Shown here piece after piece: positions 38,904 to 47,980 of a DNA stretch of 64,000 nucleotides. A program made the translations under genes and the position numbers. This stretch comes from Flavobacteriales bacterium (GTDB lineage Bacteria > Bacteroidota > Bacteroidia > Flavobacteriales_D > Crocinitomicaceae). Position 1 is the stretch's first letter. Each line of letters starts with the position of its first letter. The stretch is from positions 49,387 through 113,386 of the forward strand of contig CANITF010000008.1 of assembly GCA_947470515.1 (NCBI GenBank), written 5' to 3'. Below the pieces are notes generated by a model that saw nothing but the letters and a program-made list of their open reading frames with translations, had not been told where the DNA came from and ran no database searches.

Positions 38904-38976
38904 TGAGCTCTAATTTTTAAGACTAAAAATAATGAAAGAAGACTGATAAGCAATTAATATGTTGTTTATTCTTGAA

Positions 38977-40206
38977 CTATTGAAGAAAATGATTTTTTAA
39001 TGCTTCTTCAATTGAAACTGAAGTTTGCGTTAATTCTAAAATTCTTTGAATTACTCCATCTACAATAGCGTCTGGACAAGAAGCACCAGATGTGATAATT
39101 ATAGTTATTGGATTTTTATTTTCTGGAATGAATTCTGTCAAACTTTCCAATTCTTTGCGATGAATATTGAATGAATTGACTATGTTAAGAGATGTGATTT
39201 CCTCTTTTGATTTAATAAAATAGGTTGGAAATTTTTGCTCTAACAATTCAACTAAATGAGTCGTATTTGAACTGTTATATCCGCCTACTACAATTGCAAG
39301 ATCGGCCTCTTTCTCAATAAGTCCGTATGTCGCTGTTTGGTTATCATTTGTAGCATAACACAGTGTGTCTCGCGTATCTGCAATATGGTTTTTTAAATCA
39401 GCTTCACCATATTTACGCAACATAATGCTTCTTAAATAATCAGTTATTTCTTGCGTTTCAGTAGCGAGCATTGTCGTTTGATTCACTACACCAATTTTAG
39501 TTAAATCTGTTAAAGGATTAAATCCTTCGGAAAATTTGCCTTTGAAGAATACATGGAAATTTTCTATTGGCTCAATTCCTTGAATTATATTGCCCAAGTA
39601 GGTGGCTTCTTTCAAATCCTTTAATATCAAAACTGGGGCATTTTCTTTACTATGTGAAAATGTAGCACGCGTTTCTTCGTGGTTGTATTTACCATGAATA
39701 ATGACAGTGTGTTTGTCAACGCCTAAACGTTCTGAACGATTCCAAACTTTCTCAACAAACGGACATGTTGTATTATATCTTTTTACATCAACACCAATTG
39801 CTGATAATATAGTTTCAATTTCAACCGTTGTTCCAAAAGCAGGAATGATAACGATGTCTTCACAATTAATATTTTCCCAAGGAATTAATTGAGTTCCGTC
39901 CGTATCTTGAATAAATTTCATTCCATTATTTGTTAAATCTTCATTCACAGCTGGATTATGAATCATTTGACTTAACAAGAAAATACGTTTATCAGGATTC
40001 TCTTGAATTGCTTTATAGGATATTTCAATTGCATTTTCAACACCATAACAAAATCCAAAATGCCGTGAAATATAAAATTTAATTTTCCCGAAATCGAGCA
40101 AGCTTGGTGAAAAATCTTTTTTTCTAGGATCTTCAATTTTCCTTTTTTCTTTCACCTTGCTGATGATAGGGGAGCGGTAAAAATCTGGAATTTCGAATTG
40201 CTTCAT
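38977..40206 (-). CDS. ispH: 4-Hydroxy-3-methylbut-2-enyl diphosphate reductase
   Basis: Last step of the MEP isoprenoid route, an iron-sulfur enzyme. The three cluster Cys are C53 (GFCYGVENAI), C148 (NTTCPFVEKVW) and C283 (DTLCYATNDNQ). HGKYNHEETRAT and TSGASCPDAIVDGVI are conserved. At 409 aa it is longer than the ~310-aa E. coli form; a ~45-residue N-terminal extension and extra internal segments match the longer type seen in Bacteroidota, cyanobacteria and plants. It has its own promoter box at 40223. Confidence 0.93.
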   Translation of the reverse strand: MKQFEIPDFYRSPIISKVKEKRKIEDPRKKDFSPSLLDFGKIKFYISRHFGFCYGVENAIEISYKAIQENPDKRIFLLSQMIHNPAVNEDLTNNGMKFIQDTDGTQLIPWENINCEDIVIIPAFGTTVEIETILSAIGVDVKRYNTTCPFVEKVWNRSERLGVDKHTVIIHGKYNHEETRATFSHSKENAPVLILKDLKEATYLGNIIQGIEPIENFHVFFKGKFSEGFNPLTDLTKIGVVNQTTMLATETQEITDYLRSIMLRKYGEADLKNHIADTRDTLCYATNDNQTATYGLIEKEADLAIVVGGYNSSNTTHLVELLEQKFPTYFIKSKEEITSLNIVNSFNIHRKELESLTEFIPENKNPITIIITSGASCPDAIVDGVIQRILELTQTSVSIEEALKNHFLQ

Positions 40207-40222
40207 GTTGTAAAATATTCTA

Positions 40223-40230
40223 CAAATATA
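40223..40230 (-). promoter_or_regulatory. Probable -7 box (TATATTTG on the - strand) for ispH
   Basis: CAAATATA on the + strand reads TATATTTG on the - strand, 16 bases before the ispH ATG at 40206. The nearest CAA (-33 candidate) is 23 bases further. Confidence 0.55.
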
Positions 40231-40256
40231 ACACCTCAGTTTTATAATTGTTTCAA

Positions 40257-40291
40257 GAAAAAAAGAAAGGCTGCCATTTCTGACAGCCTTT
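40257..40291 (-). terminator. Terminator of the DUF4139 gene
   Basis: Stem AAAGGCTG / CAGCCTTT with a 10-base loop and an A-run to the left (T-run on the - strand), immediately past the stop at 40296. Confidence 0.85.
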
Positions 40292-40295
40292 ACAT

Positions 40296-41975
40296 CTAAA
40301 GGGCAATATTCATATCCTTATTGTATTTGACTTTGTAATTGAAATTAAACAATTTCGTTTCTTTGGTTTTTAAATCGAGTTGCCATTCAATTATACCACT
40401 CAGTGGATCCAATGTTCCTTTTCCTAAATCAACGGATTCAATGGTAATGTCAGCATTGGTTGTAATAGGAATTTGATCTTGAATTATCAAATCGATGCCT
40501 GTTGCTTTCAAATTCTTTATTTCTATTGAATAAGCCATCGTTTTCTCAATTTTATCACCTATAATTTTATCCTTACAATCTTTTTTAACAAGTAATCTTT
40601 TGATTACAATGTTTGGATCTCTTCCTAGACTTAAATACATCGTGTCTTGCATAGTAGTTGGGTCAATATACGTTTCACCAATATAACTGCCATCAAAGAA
40701 GATGTTTGCTTGCGCCGGCACTAATCCTAGCTCGTCTAATTTTGGAAGTTCTGCAACAAGGTAGACAGAGTTATCCATTTTTGGAACACTGTAGTATTTA
40801 TAGTTAGCATCCAAATCGGCTACTTTAATTAATACCATGTGTTGCTCATTATTCGATTTAATTGAATAAGGTAAATCAATATGAAATTCCATGGAAGTCA
40901 ATTGACGTATCGTTGAAACGAACTGATCGGATGTTACACCAATTACAGATAATTCTTCATCAGTTGCAATTGAATTGGAATAAGCATACCCTTTTGTATC
41001 CATTTCTTTCTTCATGGCAGATTGTGGCGTATTGTTGTTGTAGCCATCATTTCGATAGGTGTAATAATCAATATACCAAGGATGTAAAGTTGGTTTCGTT
41101 TTATTTTGGTAAGGATTATTTGTTGAAATGTTTAGTTTGATATTATCCCAATCTAATCCTGAATTTTGGAAAACTTGCGCTTTATATGTAAGGTTGATTT
41201 TGGATGTTAAACCATCGCTTCTCAAATCGTACATTGGAACCCAACCAGCATTGGCGACCAAATAAGAAATACTCATTTTTCCGGTTACAATCTCTTTAGA
41301 TGATACGGTAACAGTAATTCTATGTATCGGTCCTTCGTCTTTCGGAGCCATACCGTTGCTGCTTTGATGTTGTCTTAATTTTAGAAGTCTTTCATCCATT
41401 CCGCGCTTCTTTTCCAATTTGTCAGCCTTTTTTCTATTCAAAACCTGCAATTTTTTATTTATTTCAGTCATTTTTAGTGTATAATAATCTAGTGCTTGTT
41501 TCAATAAATTGATAGAATCATTCACTTTTCCTTGACCTCGAATCGCACCATTGTTGGCAAGAATGTTTTTGGAAGCGTTCATGACATCAATTTCATCTTG
41601 AATATCTTGAACGTCATATCCTAAATATTTTAAAGAATCCTCTAATAAGAAAATATCTTTTCTGATTTTTAAAGGCAAACCTTCTAAACTTATTTCCTCT
41701 GGTTTAGGGTAGAAAAGAGAATATTTCGAATCGATAATAACAACACTTCCTGTTGCTTTTACTTGCAAACTGTTCGCATCAATAAAAGGACTAATTCCTT
41801 CAATGATTACTTCTGTAATTCCAGGCTTAACGGAATACGATGCTTTTTGAAATAGTTGAGCTCCTTGAGCATAAACTGTTACTTCTGAGATGGTTGATTT
41901 GATGATTTCTTTGTCATTTGCACGAACTTGAAACATAATCAACATGATTACTGCAATACTTGATATCTTTTTCAT
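40296..41975 (-). CDS. DUF4139/DUF4140 exported protein (mucoidy inhibitor MuiA-like)
   Basis: A 559-aa protein with a signal peptide (MKKISSIAVIMLIMFQVRA), an N-terminal DUF4140 region (VTVYAQGAQLFQKASYSV), a coiled coil (about 130-205) and a DUF4139 beta-rich region (ISYLVANAGWVPMYDLRSDG, LTYKAQVFQNSGLDWDNIKL). This is the architecture of MuiA-type proteins. Function is unknown in this phylum. It faces the SanA-like gene divergently with only 51 bases between. Confidence 0.85.
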   Translation of the reverse strand: MKKISSIAVIMLIMFQVRANDKEIIKSTISEVTVYAQGAQLFQKASYSVKPGITEVIIEGISPFIDANSLQVKATGSVVIIDSKYSLFYPKPEEISLEGLPLKIRKDIFLLEDSLKYLGYDVQDIQDEIDVMNASKNILANNGAIRGQGKVNDSINLLKQALDYYTLKMTEINKKLQVLNRKKADKLEKKRGMDERLLKLRQHQSSNGMAPKDEGPIHRITVTVSSKEIVTGKMSISYLVANAGWVPMYDLRSDGLTSKINLTYKAQVFQNSGLDWDNIKLNISTNNPYQNKTKPTLHPWYIDYYTYRNDGYNNNTPQSAMKKEMDTKGYAYSNSIATDEELSVIGVTSDQFVSTIRQLTSMEFHIDLPYSIKSNNEQHMVLIKVADLDANYKYYSVPKMDNSVYLVAELPKLDELGLVPAQANIFFDGSYIGETYIDPTTMQDTMYLSLGRDPNIVIKRLLVKKDCKDKIIGDKIEKTMAYSIEIKNLKATGIDLIIQDQIPITTNADITIESVDLGKGTLDPLSGIIEWQLDLKTKETKLFNFNYKVKYNKDMNIAL

Positions 41976-42004
41976 GATTTTTTTTTTTGCAGTACATGAT
42001 TATG

Positions 42005-42012
42005 TATTTTTG
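42005..42012 (+). promoter_or_regulatory. Probable -7 box (TATTTTTG) for the SanA-like gene
   Basis: TATTTTTG fits TAnnTTTG; TTTG at 41986-41989 is 15 bases upstream, slightly short for a -33 element. The box is 14 bases before the ATG at 42027. Confidence 0.45.
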
Positions 42013-42026
42013 GTTCAATTAAAAAA

Positions 42027-42692
42027 ATGTTATCAATGAATTTATCCTCAAAATTTCGGGAAATTAAGTTTTCAACTTGGATTAAATTCGTTTTTGGAGT
42101 TTGTGTTTTCTTTATTTTTTGGTCTAATTTTTCTGTGTATTATGAAAGTAAAAATTTCATTAGCAATGATTTAAAGAATCTTCCTAAGGTGAAAACAGCT
42201 TTGTTGTTAGGGACAAGTAGAAATCTAAAAGGAGGGTATCCGAATGCATATTTTTTTAACCGAATAAATGCGTGTGTCCGTTTATTTGAATCTGGTAAAA
42301 TTGAATATGTCTTAATTAGTGGAGATAACGGAACTACTTTTTACAACGAACCGGAAGATATGAAGCAAGAGCTTATTTTACGTGGAATTCCAGAAGATAA
42401 AATATTTCTGGATTATGCTGGTTTTGACACATATGACTCCGTAATTCGCGCAAAAAAAATCTTTGGACAAAATACATTTATTGTCGTTTCTCAGAAGTTC
42501 CACAATCAAAGAGCTGTTTATATCGCACGACGATTTGGAATAGAAGCGTATGGCTATAATGCCACTGATGTTAAAAAGATGAATGGCGTTAAAACTAAGT
42601 TTCGCGAATATTTCGCTTGTGTTAAAGCCTATTTTGAAGTAAAATTCAATGTTTCTCCAAAGTTTTTAGGTGAAACAATTGAAATTAATTGA
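42027..42692 (+). CDS. SanA/YdcF-like DUF218 membrane protein
   Basis: A 221-residue protein with one N-terminal membrane helix (about 17-35) and a DUF218 domain: LLLGTSRNLKGGYPNAYFFNRI, VLISGDNGTT, PEDMKQELILRGIP, LDYAGFDTYDSVIRAK and VVSQKFHNQRAVYIA are typical of SanA. Such proteins affect the cell envelope and vancomycin tolerance in E. coli; the enzyme activity is unknown. A second ATG at 42036 could also be the start. It converges on glmM, 12 bases away. Confidence 0.85.
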   Translation: MLSMNLSSKFREIKFSTWIKFVFGVCVFFIFWSNFSVYYESKNFISNDLKNLPKVKTALLLGTSRNLKGGYPNAYFFNRINACVRLFESGKIEYVLISGDNGTTFYNEPEDMKQELILRGIPEDKIFLDYAGFDTYDSVIRAKKIFGQNTFIVVSQKFHNQRAVYIARRFGIEAYGYNATDVKKMNGVKTKFREYFACVKAYFEVKFNVSPKFLGETIEIN

Positions 42693-42704
42693 CTTCTTTA
42701 ATTA

Positions 42705-44090
42705 TCAAATCAATGCTTTAATCTCTAGAATAATTCGTTCAGCCAAATCATTTGCCATTTGTTCATTCTCACTTTCAGAATAAATACGAATAATTGGTTC
42801 TGTATTACTTTTTCTTAAATGAACCCATTCTTTACCGATGTAAATTTTTACACCATCTGTTGTATCAACTTCCTCATGCGCATAATTTAACGTCATGTGC
42901 AATAGCAATTGATCAACATCAATATCTGGGGTCAATTCAATTTTATTTTTGGAAATGGTATATTTTGGATAACTGTCTCTCAATGCTGAAACAGACATTT
43001 TTTTGTGTGCTAAATGACTCAAAAACAAAGCAATTCCAACAAGTGAATCACGACCATAATGCAAATCAGGATAAATAATACCGCCATTTCCTTCACCACC
43101 AATTACAGCGTTTGTTTCTTTCATTTTTGTTACTACATTCACTTCACCAACAGCAGCTGCAGAATAAACTTGACTTCTTGCTTCAGTAATATCTCGCAAT
43201 GCACGCGTAGATGATAAATTTGAAACTGTGGCGCCTGGAGTGTGTGTTAAAACATAATCCGCAACAGCCACTAATGTATATTCTTCACCAAACATGGAAC
43301 CATCTTCACAAACAAACGCTAAACGATCAACATCAGGATCAACAGTGATTCCAACATCTCCACCAACTTCTTTTATTTTATCTGAAAGATCAGTTAAATG
43401 TTCTGGAAGTGGTTCTGGATTATGCGGGAAATGACCTGTTGGTTCACAATACAATTCAGTAATTTTATACACGCCTAATGCTTTTAATAAAGCTGGGACG
43501 AAGATTCCACCTGTTGAATTTACTGCATCAACAACTACTGAGAAATTTGCTTCTTCAATTGCTTTTTTATCGACAAGAGGTAAAGCTAAAATAGCATCAA
43601 TGTGCTTTTGCATGTATGAATTATCCAAGGTAACTTTTCCTAAGTCATCCACTTCTGCGAAATCAAAACTTTCTGATTCTGCGATTGCTAATACTTCTAT
43701 TCCGTCATTTCCAGAGATGAATTCACCTTTTTCATTTAGTAATTTTAGCGCATTCCATTGTTTTGGATTGTGGGAAGCTGTTAATATTATACCGCCTTGT
43801 GCGTGTTCCATTGTCACAGCAACTTCAACGGTTGGAGTAGTGGATAGGCCTAAATTTACCACATCAATTCCCAATCCTACCAATGTTGAAATAACCAAGT
43901 CAGAAATCATTTGACCTGAAATTCTTGCGTCACGACCAATCACGACTTTAATTTTTTGAGAACTATTTCTGTTCTTCAACCAAGTGCCATAAGCAGCGGC
44001 AAATTTAACTGTATCAATAGGTGTTAATCCTTGATCAACTTTTCCGCCTATCGTTCCTCTGATTCCTGAGATAGATTTTATTAATGTCAT
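42705..44090 (-). CDS. glmM: Phosphoglucosamine mutase
   Basis: Converts glucosamine-6-phosphate to the 1-phosphate for peptidoglycan and lipopolysaccharide precursors. The phosphoserine is S106 in LTASHNPKQWNALK, the metal loop is DPDVDR, the sugar motif is GEGNGG and the phosphate motif RKSNTEPIIRIYSE. Length 461 aa; the SISGIRGTIGGK start is the usual Bacteroidota GlmM N-terminus. Its EGNGG sugar loop differs from the EESGG of the other phosphohexomutase in this window, which supports separate substrates. Confidence 0.88.
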   Translation of the reverse strand: MTLIKSISGIRGTIGGKVDQGLTPIDTVKFAAAYGTWLKNRNSSQKIKVVIGRDARISGQMISDLVISTLVGLGIDVVNLGLSTTPTVEVAVTMEHAQGGIILTASHNPKQWNALKLLNEKGEFISGNDGIEVLAIAESESFDFAEVDDLGKVTLDNSYMQKHIDAILALPLVDKKAIEEANFSVVVDAVNSTGGIFVPALLKALGVYKITELYCEPTGHFPHNPEPLPEHLTDLSDKIKEVGGDVGITVDPDVDRLAFVCEDGSMFGEEYTLVAVADYVLTHTPGATVSNLSSTRALRDITEARSQVYSAAAVGEVNVVTKMKETNAVIGGEGNGGIIYPDLHYGRDSLVGIALFLSHLAHKKMSVSALRDSYPKYTISKNKIELTPDIDVDQLLLHMTLNYAHEEVDTTDGVKIYIGKEWVHLRKSNTEPIIRIYSESENEQMANDLAERIILEIKALI

Positions 44091-44096
44091 TTTATA

Positions 44097-44148
44097 GTTG
44101 CTACTTACAAGTTATTAGTTGCTAATTACAAATCACGAATGATGAATT
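44097..44148. repeat. Degenerate heptamer repeat between ribH and glmM
   Basis: Short units such as TACAAGT, TACAAAT, CACGAAT and GATGAAT in 7-base steps fill the gap between the ribH stop and the glmM start. It is a weaker member of the YACRAAT spacer family. Confidence 0.6.
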
Positions 44149-44665
44149 ACTTCCCGTAACCAATTTTATCGGTCGTTGTAAACTGTTTTTTCAAATCAAT
44201 CATTTTCATACAGGCGATTGCGCATTCAATTCCTTTGTTTCCATGAACACCACCCGAACGGTCGATAGATTGTTGCATATTATCATCGGTCAAGAGACAA
44301 AAAGCAACTGGAATATTGTATTTAAGATTGACATCTTTGATTCCTTGGGTTGCACCGTCACAAACAAAATCAAAATGCTTGGTTTCACCTTTGATTACAA
44401 CGCCTATTGCTACAACTCCGTCAACTTTACCATATTCGCACATGTATTGAGCTCCTAAAGGCAATTCAAATGCACCTGGAACAAAACGTACATGAATATT
44501 TTCTTCTTTAACACCATTTTCCAATAATGCCTCTTTGGCGCCTTTTAAAAGATTCAAAGTAATTGAATCGTTCCATTCAGAAACAACAATGCCGACTTTA
44601 AAATCGGCACCATTTGGAACAAAGTCCTTATTGTATTCTGACAAATTGCGTAACGCAGTAGCCAT
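44147..44665 (-). CDS. ribH: 6,7-Dimethyl-8-ribityllumazine synthase
   Basis: Penultimate step of riboflavin synthesis. Motifs: VSEWNDSIT near the start, VPGAFELPLGAQ, AIGVVIKGETKHFDFVCDGATQGI (with the catalytic His in the KHFD part) and LLTDDNMQQSIDRSGG-like segment followed by NKG. Length 172 aa. Its ATG overlaps the stop of the TPR gene by one base (TAATG), so they are coupled. Confidence 0.95.
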   Translation of the reverse strand: MATALRNLSEYNKDFVPNGADFKVGIVVSEWNDSITLNLLKGAKEALLENGVKEENIHVRFVPGAFELPLGAQYMCEYGKVDGVVAIGVVIKGETKHFDFVCDGATQGIKDVNLKYNIPVAFCLLTDDNMQQSIDRSGGVHGNKGIECAIACMKMIDLKKQFTTTDKIGYGK

Positions 44666-45309
44666 TATTTTTTCGTTGTTTTGTTAGATGCTCTAGCAAT
44701 ATATTTTTCAATTCCTTTTTGACTTGCAAAAGAAGAATAATCATCTTTAATAGTTGTGTAACATTCAACCGCTTTTTCGAAATCTTTTACTTTTTCTGCA
44801 CAAAGACCAGCCTTCATAAGGTACATTGGTGTCGTCATTTCATTTTCGTTGATGCCAGCTGCTTCTAAATACAACGTTCCAGCTTTTTCATAATTTTTCA
44901 ATTCTGATTGACAATCACCTTGCAAACCAACAGCCATTGAAGAAATATACGTGTCTTCTACGTCAACACTTTCCAATTCTGTTATTGCTTTTTTGAATAA
45001 TCCTTTCACCATATATTGACGAGCTAAAATGAACTGAGCGTTTTCTCCACCAATTTTACCGTCATATTTTTTCACGATAGGTTTTAACTCTTCAATAGCA
45101 GCATCAGTCGAATCTGCAGCAGCATAATTCAATCCAACCCAATAAGCATCTTTCGATTTTTCATTCGCTGGTTTCCAAAAAAACTGAACGTATGCGAAAT
45201 AACCGATTACTAAAACAAGGATTCCTCCTCCGATATAAGATACCAAACGAGCTTTCTTGTTTGATTCAATTTTTTTCTTTAATTCTTGTACTGAGAAATT
45301 TTCTAACAT
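44665..45309 (-). CDS. Membrane-anchored tetratricopeptide-like protein
   Basis: A 214-residue protein with a basic N-terminus, one membrane helix (about 21-40) and a C-terminal helical repeat region with TPR-like periodicity (for example AQFILARQYMVKGLFKKAIT and LYLEAAGINENEM). It resembles the YfgM/BamD-type proteins that often precede ribH in Bacteroidota. Specific function unknown. It is followed by ribH with a one-base overlap. Confidence 0.78.
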   Translation of the reverse strand: MLENFSVQELKKKIESNKKARLVSYIGGGILVLVIGYFAYVQFFWKPANEKSKDAYWVGLNYAAADSTDAAIEELKPIVKKYDGKIGGENAQFILARQYMVKGLFKKAITELESVDVEDTYISSMAVGLQGDCQSELKNYEKAGTLYLEAAGINENEMTTPMYLMKAGLCAEKVKDFEKAVECYTTIKDDYSSFASQKGIEKYIARASNKTTKK

Positions 45310-45331
45310 ATAAAAAGCATATTAAGCCGTG

Positions 45332-45339
45332 CAAAAATA
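45332..45339 (-). promoter_or_regulatory. Probable -7 box (TATTTTTG on the - strand) for the TPR-ribH genes
   Basis: CAAAAATA on the + strand reads TATTTTTG on the - strand, 22 bases before the TPR gene ATG at 45309. Confidence 0.5.
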
Positions 45340-45440
45340 GTTTTTTTTTTTATTATATAAAGCGAAGTTTTCAACAAGATACTACTTAAATGTCTTTTAC
45401 ATTTCAAAATCCTTTTCTTTCGGATGACCAAAAAATGAAC

Positions 45441-45448
45441 TAAATTTG
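45441..45448 (+). promoter_or_regulatory. Probable -7 box (TAAATTTG) for recF, very close to the start codon
   Basis: TAAATTTG ends five bases before the recF ATG at 45454, so transcription would begin at or within a few bases of the start codon, giving a nearly leaderless message. Confidence 0.5.
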
Positions 45449-45453
45449 TTGCA

Positions 45454-46581
45454 ATGCATTTAAAATCCATCCATTTAATCAATTTCAAGAATTACGAAGA
45501 GGCTGAAATAGCGCTATCTTCTAATGTTAATTGCTTTGTGGGAATGAACGGTTCTGGCAAAACAAATATTTTAGATGCAGTTCATTATTTAAGTTTGTGT
45601 AAATCCTATATGAATGTTCTGGACCGGCAAAATATTCGGTTTGATCAACAATTTTTTGCAATTCAAGGAATTTGGGATAAAGATCAACAAGAAATAGCAA
45701 TTCATTGCGCTGTAAAAGCGGGTGCTAAGAAAGTTTTCAAAAGAAATAAAAAAGAATACGAAAAATTAGCAGATCATATTGGACAATTTCCAGCAGTAAT
45801 GATTTCGCCCTATGATAGAGATTTAATTTCCGAAGGAAGTGAATTGAGGCGTAAATGGATGGATGGGATTATTTCTCAGTTTGACAGACATTATCTAGAT
45901 GACATTCAGAAATATGGAAAAATACTAGACCAACGAAATGCCCTTTTAAAAAACATGTATGAACAAAGATTATTTGATCGAGAATCTATTGAGGTTTGGA
46001 ATGATCAAATGTCACGCATCGGAACAGCAATTCATCTAAAAAGAAAGCAATTCTTGGAGGAATTTATTCCTGTATTTCAAGAACGTTATAATTACATCGG
46101 ATTGGAAGAAGAGGAAGTTCATTTAGAATACCGCTCTCAATTAAATGAAATGAGTTTTGATGATTTGTTAAAAGCTTTCGAGAAAAAGGATGCAATTACG
46201 CATTATTCGAATGGTGGGACACATAAAGATGATTTGTTGTTTACGATAAAAGGTCATCCAATTAAGAAATTCGGATCACAAGGTCAACAGAAATCGTTTA
46301 TCATTGCCTTACGTTTGGCACAATACGATTGGTTAAAAAAACAGTTGAATGTCAATCCAGTTTTGTTGTTAGACGATATTTTTGATAAATTAGATCAAAT
46401 TCGTGTGAAGAAATTATTGAATTTGGTTTCAAATAATTACTTCGGACAAGTTTTAGTTACTGATACAGACGAAGAACGTTTGAGGAATATCTTTCAAACT
46501 GGTGATTTCGAAAGCAAGATGTTTAGCGTTAATCAAGGCGTTGTGTCTGAATTACCTGCAATTATGAATGAAACAATTTAG
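45454..46581 (+). CDS. recF: DNA replication and repair protein RecF
   Basis: SMC-like ATPase that helps load RecA at single-strand gaps. P-loop GMNGSGKTNILDA near residues 30-42, the KSYM segment, the RRKWMDGIISQFDRHYL stretch, and a C-terminal signature/Walker B: FGSQGQQKSFIIALRLAQ and PVLLLDDIFDKLD. Length 375 aa. It is followed after two bases by the DUF721 gene, a common order. Confidence 0.94.
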   Translation: MHLKSIHLINFKNYEEAEIALSSNVNCFVGMNGSGKTNILDAVHYLSLCKSYMNVLDRQNIRFDQQFFAIQGIWDKDQQEIAIHCAVKAGAKKVFKRNKKEYEKLADHIGQFPAVMISPYDRDLISEGSELRRKWMDGIISQFDRHYLDDIQKYGKILDQRNALLKNMYEQRLFDRESIEVWNDQMSRIGTAIHLKRKQFLEEFIPVFQERYNYIGLEEEEVHLEYRSQLNEMSFDDLLKAFEKKDAITHYSNGGTHKDDLLFTIKGHPIKKFGSQGQQKSFIIALRLAQYDWLKKQLNVNPVLLLDDIFDKLDQIRVKKLLNLVSNNYFGQVLVTDTDEERLRNIFQTGDFESKMFSVNQGVVSELPAIMNETI

Positions 46582-46583
46582 TC

Positions 46584-46886
46584 ATGGACGAAAGAAAAAG
46601 AAGCTCAAACGAAACGCCTCTAAAGGATGTGATTGAAAAGTTGATGAAGGCTTATAGATTGGATGGTAAAATGAAAGAGCTCGATATTATTGACGCATGG
46701 CCAGAAATGATGGGAATTGCAGTCAGTAATAGAACAAAAAATATTACAATTAAAAATAAAACCTTATTCCTAACAATGGATTCAGCTGTCATGCGTGACG
46801 AATTATTGCATGGAAAACAGATAATTATCCAACGAATCAATGAAAAAGCCGGTTGTGAATTGATTAATGATGTTTGGTTCGGCTAA
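46584..46886 (+). CDS. DUF721 protein (DciA-like)
   Basis: A 100-residue protein that starts MDERKRSSNETPLKDVIEKL and contains the DUF721 core AWPEMMGIAVSNRTKNITIKN...LFLTMDSAVMRDEL. DUF721 relatives include DciA, which loads the replicative helicase in many bacteria; whether this protein does so is not shown. It follows recF in an operon. Confidence 0.8.
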   Translation: MDERKRSSNETPLKDVIEKLMKAYRLDGKMKELDIIDAWPEMMGIAVSNRTKNITIKNKTLFLTMDSAVMRDELLHGKQIIIQRINEKAGCELINDVWFG

Positions 46887-46888
46887 AT

Positions 46889-47058
46889 AAGACAAAAGAC
46901 ATTAGGACAAAAGACCGCTGCGCTAAAAGACTTTTTATTTTCCCTAAAAATAAAGTTCTTCAGTCTTTTATCCTAAAGCGCAGCGGTCTTTTGTCCTAAT
47001 GTCTTTTGTCTTAAAGCGCAGCGGTCTTTTATCCTGAAGCGTAGCGGTCTTTTGTCTA
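46889..47058. repeat. Large inverted repeat with extra direct copies after the recF operon
   Basis: 46889-46924 is the exact reverse complement of 46977-47012 (36 bp), separated by 52 bases. Two further partial direct copies of the unit AGCGCAGCGGTCTTTTGTCC follow at 47015-47036 and 47038-47058. The RNA from either strand would form a very strong hairpin; it may end the recF transcript, but no simple T-run terminator is present. Confidence 0.9.
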
Positions 47059-47097
47059 ATTTGACATAATTTAACATTCCATTCATCTCATTATCAC

Positions 47098-47105
47098 TAT
47101 ATTTG
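47098..47105 (+). promoter_or_regulatory. Probable -7 box (TATATTTG) for the secreted hydrolase gene
   Basis: TATATTTG fits TAnnTTTG and lies seven bases before the ATG at 47113, so the message would be leaderless or nearly so. Confidence 0.5.
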
Positions 47106-47112
47106 TCGCCTT

Positions 47113-47829
47113 ATGAAAAAAATAACTCTTCTTTTTAGCTTATTTTTAAGCGTTCAATTTATTGGTCTTTCACAAATTACAGCAGTAAAAGGGAAAGCTG
47201 ATTATAATTTTTGGTTGGCATTACCATCTGATAGTGTTCTTAAAACAAATCCTCCAATTCTAATTTTCTTACATGGAAAAAGTCTTTCGGGTTCTGATAT
47301 GAATTTAGTGAAGAAATATGGCGTGATCCATGAAATGGAAAAAGGTAGAAAGATTGGAGCGATTGTGATTGCACCTCAAGTTCCAGCTGGGAAATCATGG
47401 GAGCCGAAGAAGGTTTTGGATGTTTTAGAATATGTTCAAAGCCAATACAAAACAGATACAAATCGTGTATATGTTGCTGGAATGAGTTTAGGCGGTTATG
47501 GAACGCTTCACTTCGCTGGTGCTTATCCTGAAATCGTAACTGCAGCCGTTGCTTTATGTGGTGGTGGAAACGTTAAAGATGCTGGAAATTTATCAGAGGT
47601 TCCTTTATGGATTCAACATGGAAATCTTGATAATGCTGTTCCAATTTCAGAATCTGAAAAAATTGTCAAAGCAATCAAGGATTGTAATGGAGGCGAAAAT
47701 TTAACGTACACTGTTGTTAAAGGAGCCAATCATGGTGACTTAGAAAAAGTTTTCCGAACAGATGAAATGTACAACTGGTTATTCCAGTATACAAAAGCTG
47801 TTGAAACGATAACGGAGGAGAAGAAATAG
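47113..47829 (+). CDS. Secreted alpha/beta-hydrolase, phospholipase/carboxylesterase type
   Basis: Signal peptide (MKKITLLFSLFLSVQFIGLSQ) and a 215-residue alpha/beta hydrolase. The oxyanion segment is ILIFLHGKSLSG, the nucleophile Ser lies in AGMSLGGYG, the Asp in QHGNLDNAVP and the His in GANHGDLE, so the triad is complete. Similar to esterases related to feruloyl or phospholipase/carboxylesterases; substrate unknown. It sits alone between two repeat-filled spacers. Confidence 0.85.
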   Translation: MKKITLLFSLFLSVQFIGLSQITAVKGKADYNFWLALPSDSVLKTNPPILIFLHGKSLSGSDMNLVKKYGVIHEMEKGRKIGAIVIAPQVPAGKSWEPKKVLDVLEYVQSQYKTDTNRVYVAGMSLGGYGTLHFAGAYPEIVTAAVALCGGGNVKDAGNLSEVPLWIQHGNLDNAVPISESEKIVKAIKDCNGGENLTYTVVKGANHGDLEKVFRTDEMYNWLFQYTKAVETITEEKK

Positions 47830-47970
47830 TTAGTAGTTGGTAGTTGCGAATTACAAGTTGCGAATTACAAGTTGCGAATTACAAATTACAAATTACAAAT
47901 TACAAATTTCGAATTAACTAGCAACTAGCAACTAATAGCTAGCAATTAGCAACTTTTTTTACTAGCAACT
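47830..47970. repeat. Heptamer tandem repeat array
   Basis: From about 47846 the sequence goes in 7-base steps: TGCGAAT, TACAAGT (repeated alternately), then TACAAAT four times, then TTCGAAT, followed by an AACTAGC/TAGCAAC segment that partly mirrors the first bases (AGTTGCTAG-type inverted similarity). No gene is here. It separates the hydrolase gene from the DUF4143 insertion. Confidence 0.85.
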
Positions 47971-47980
47971 CGCAACTCTC

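Noticed and set aside
47830..47970. CRISPR or attachment array
   Set aside because: The period is seven bases, far too short, and units are degenerate.
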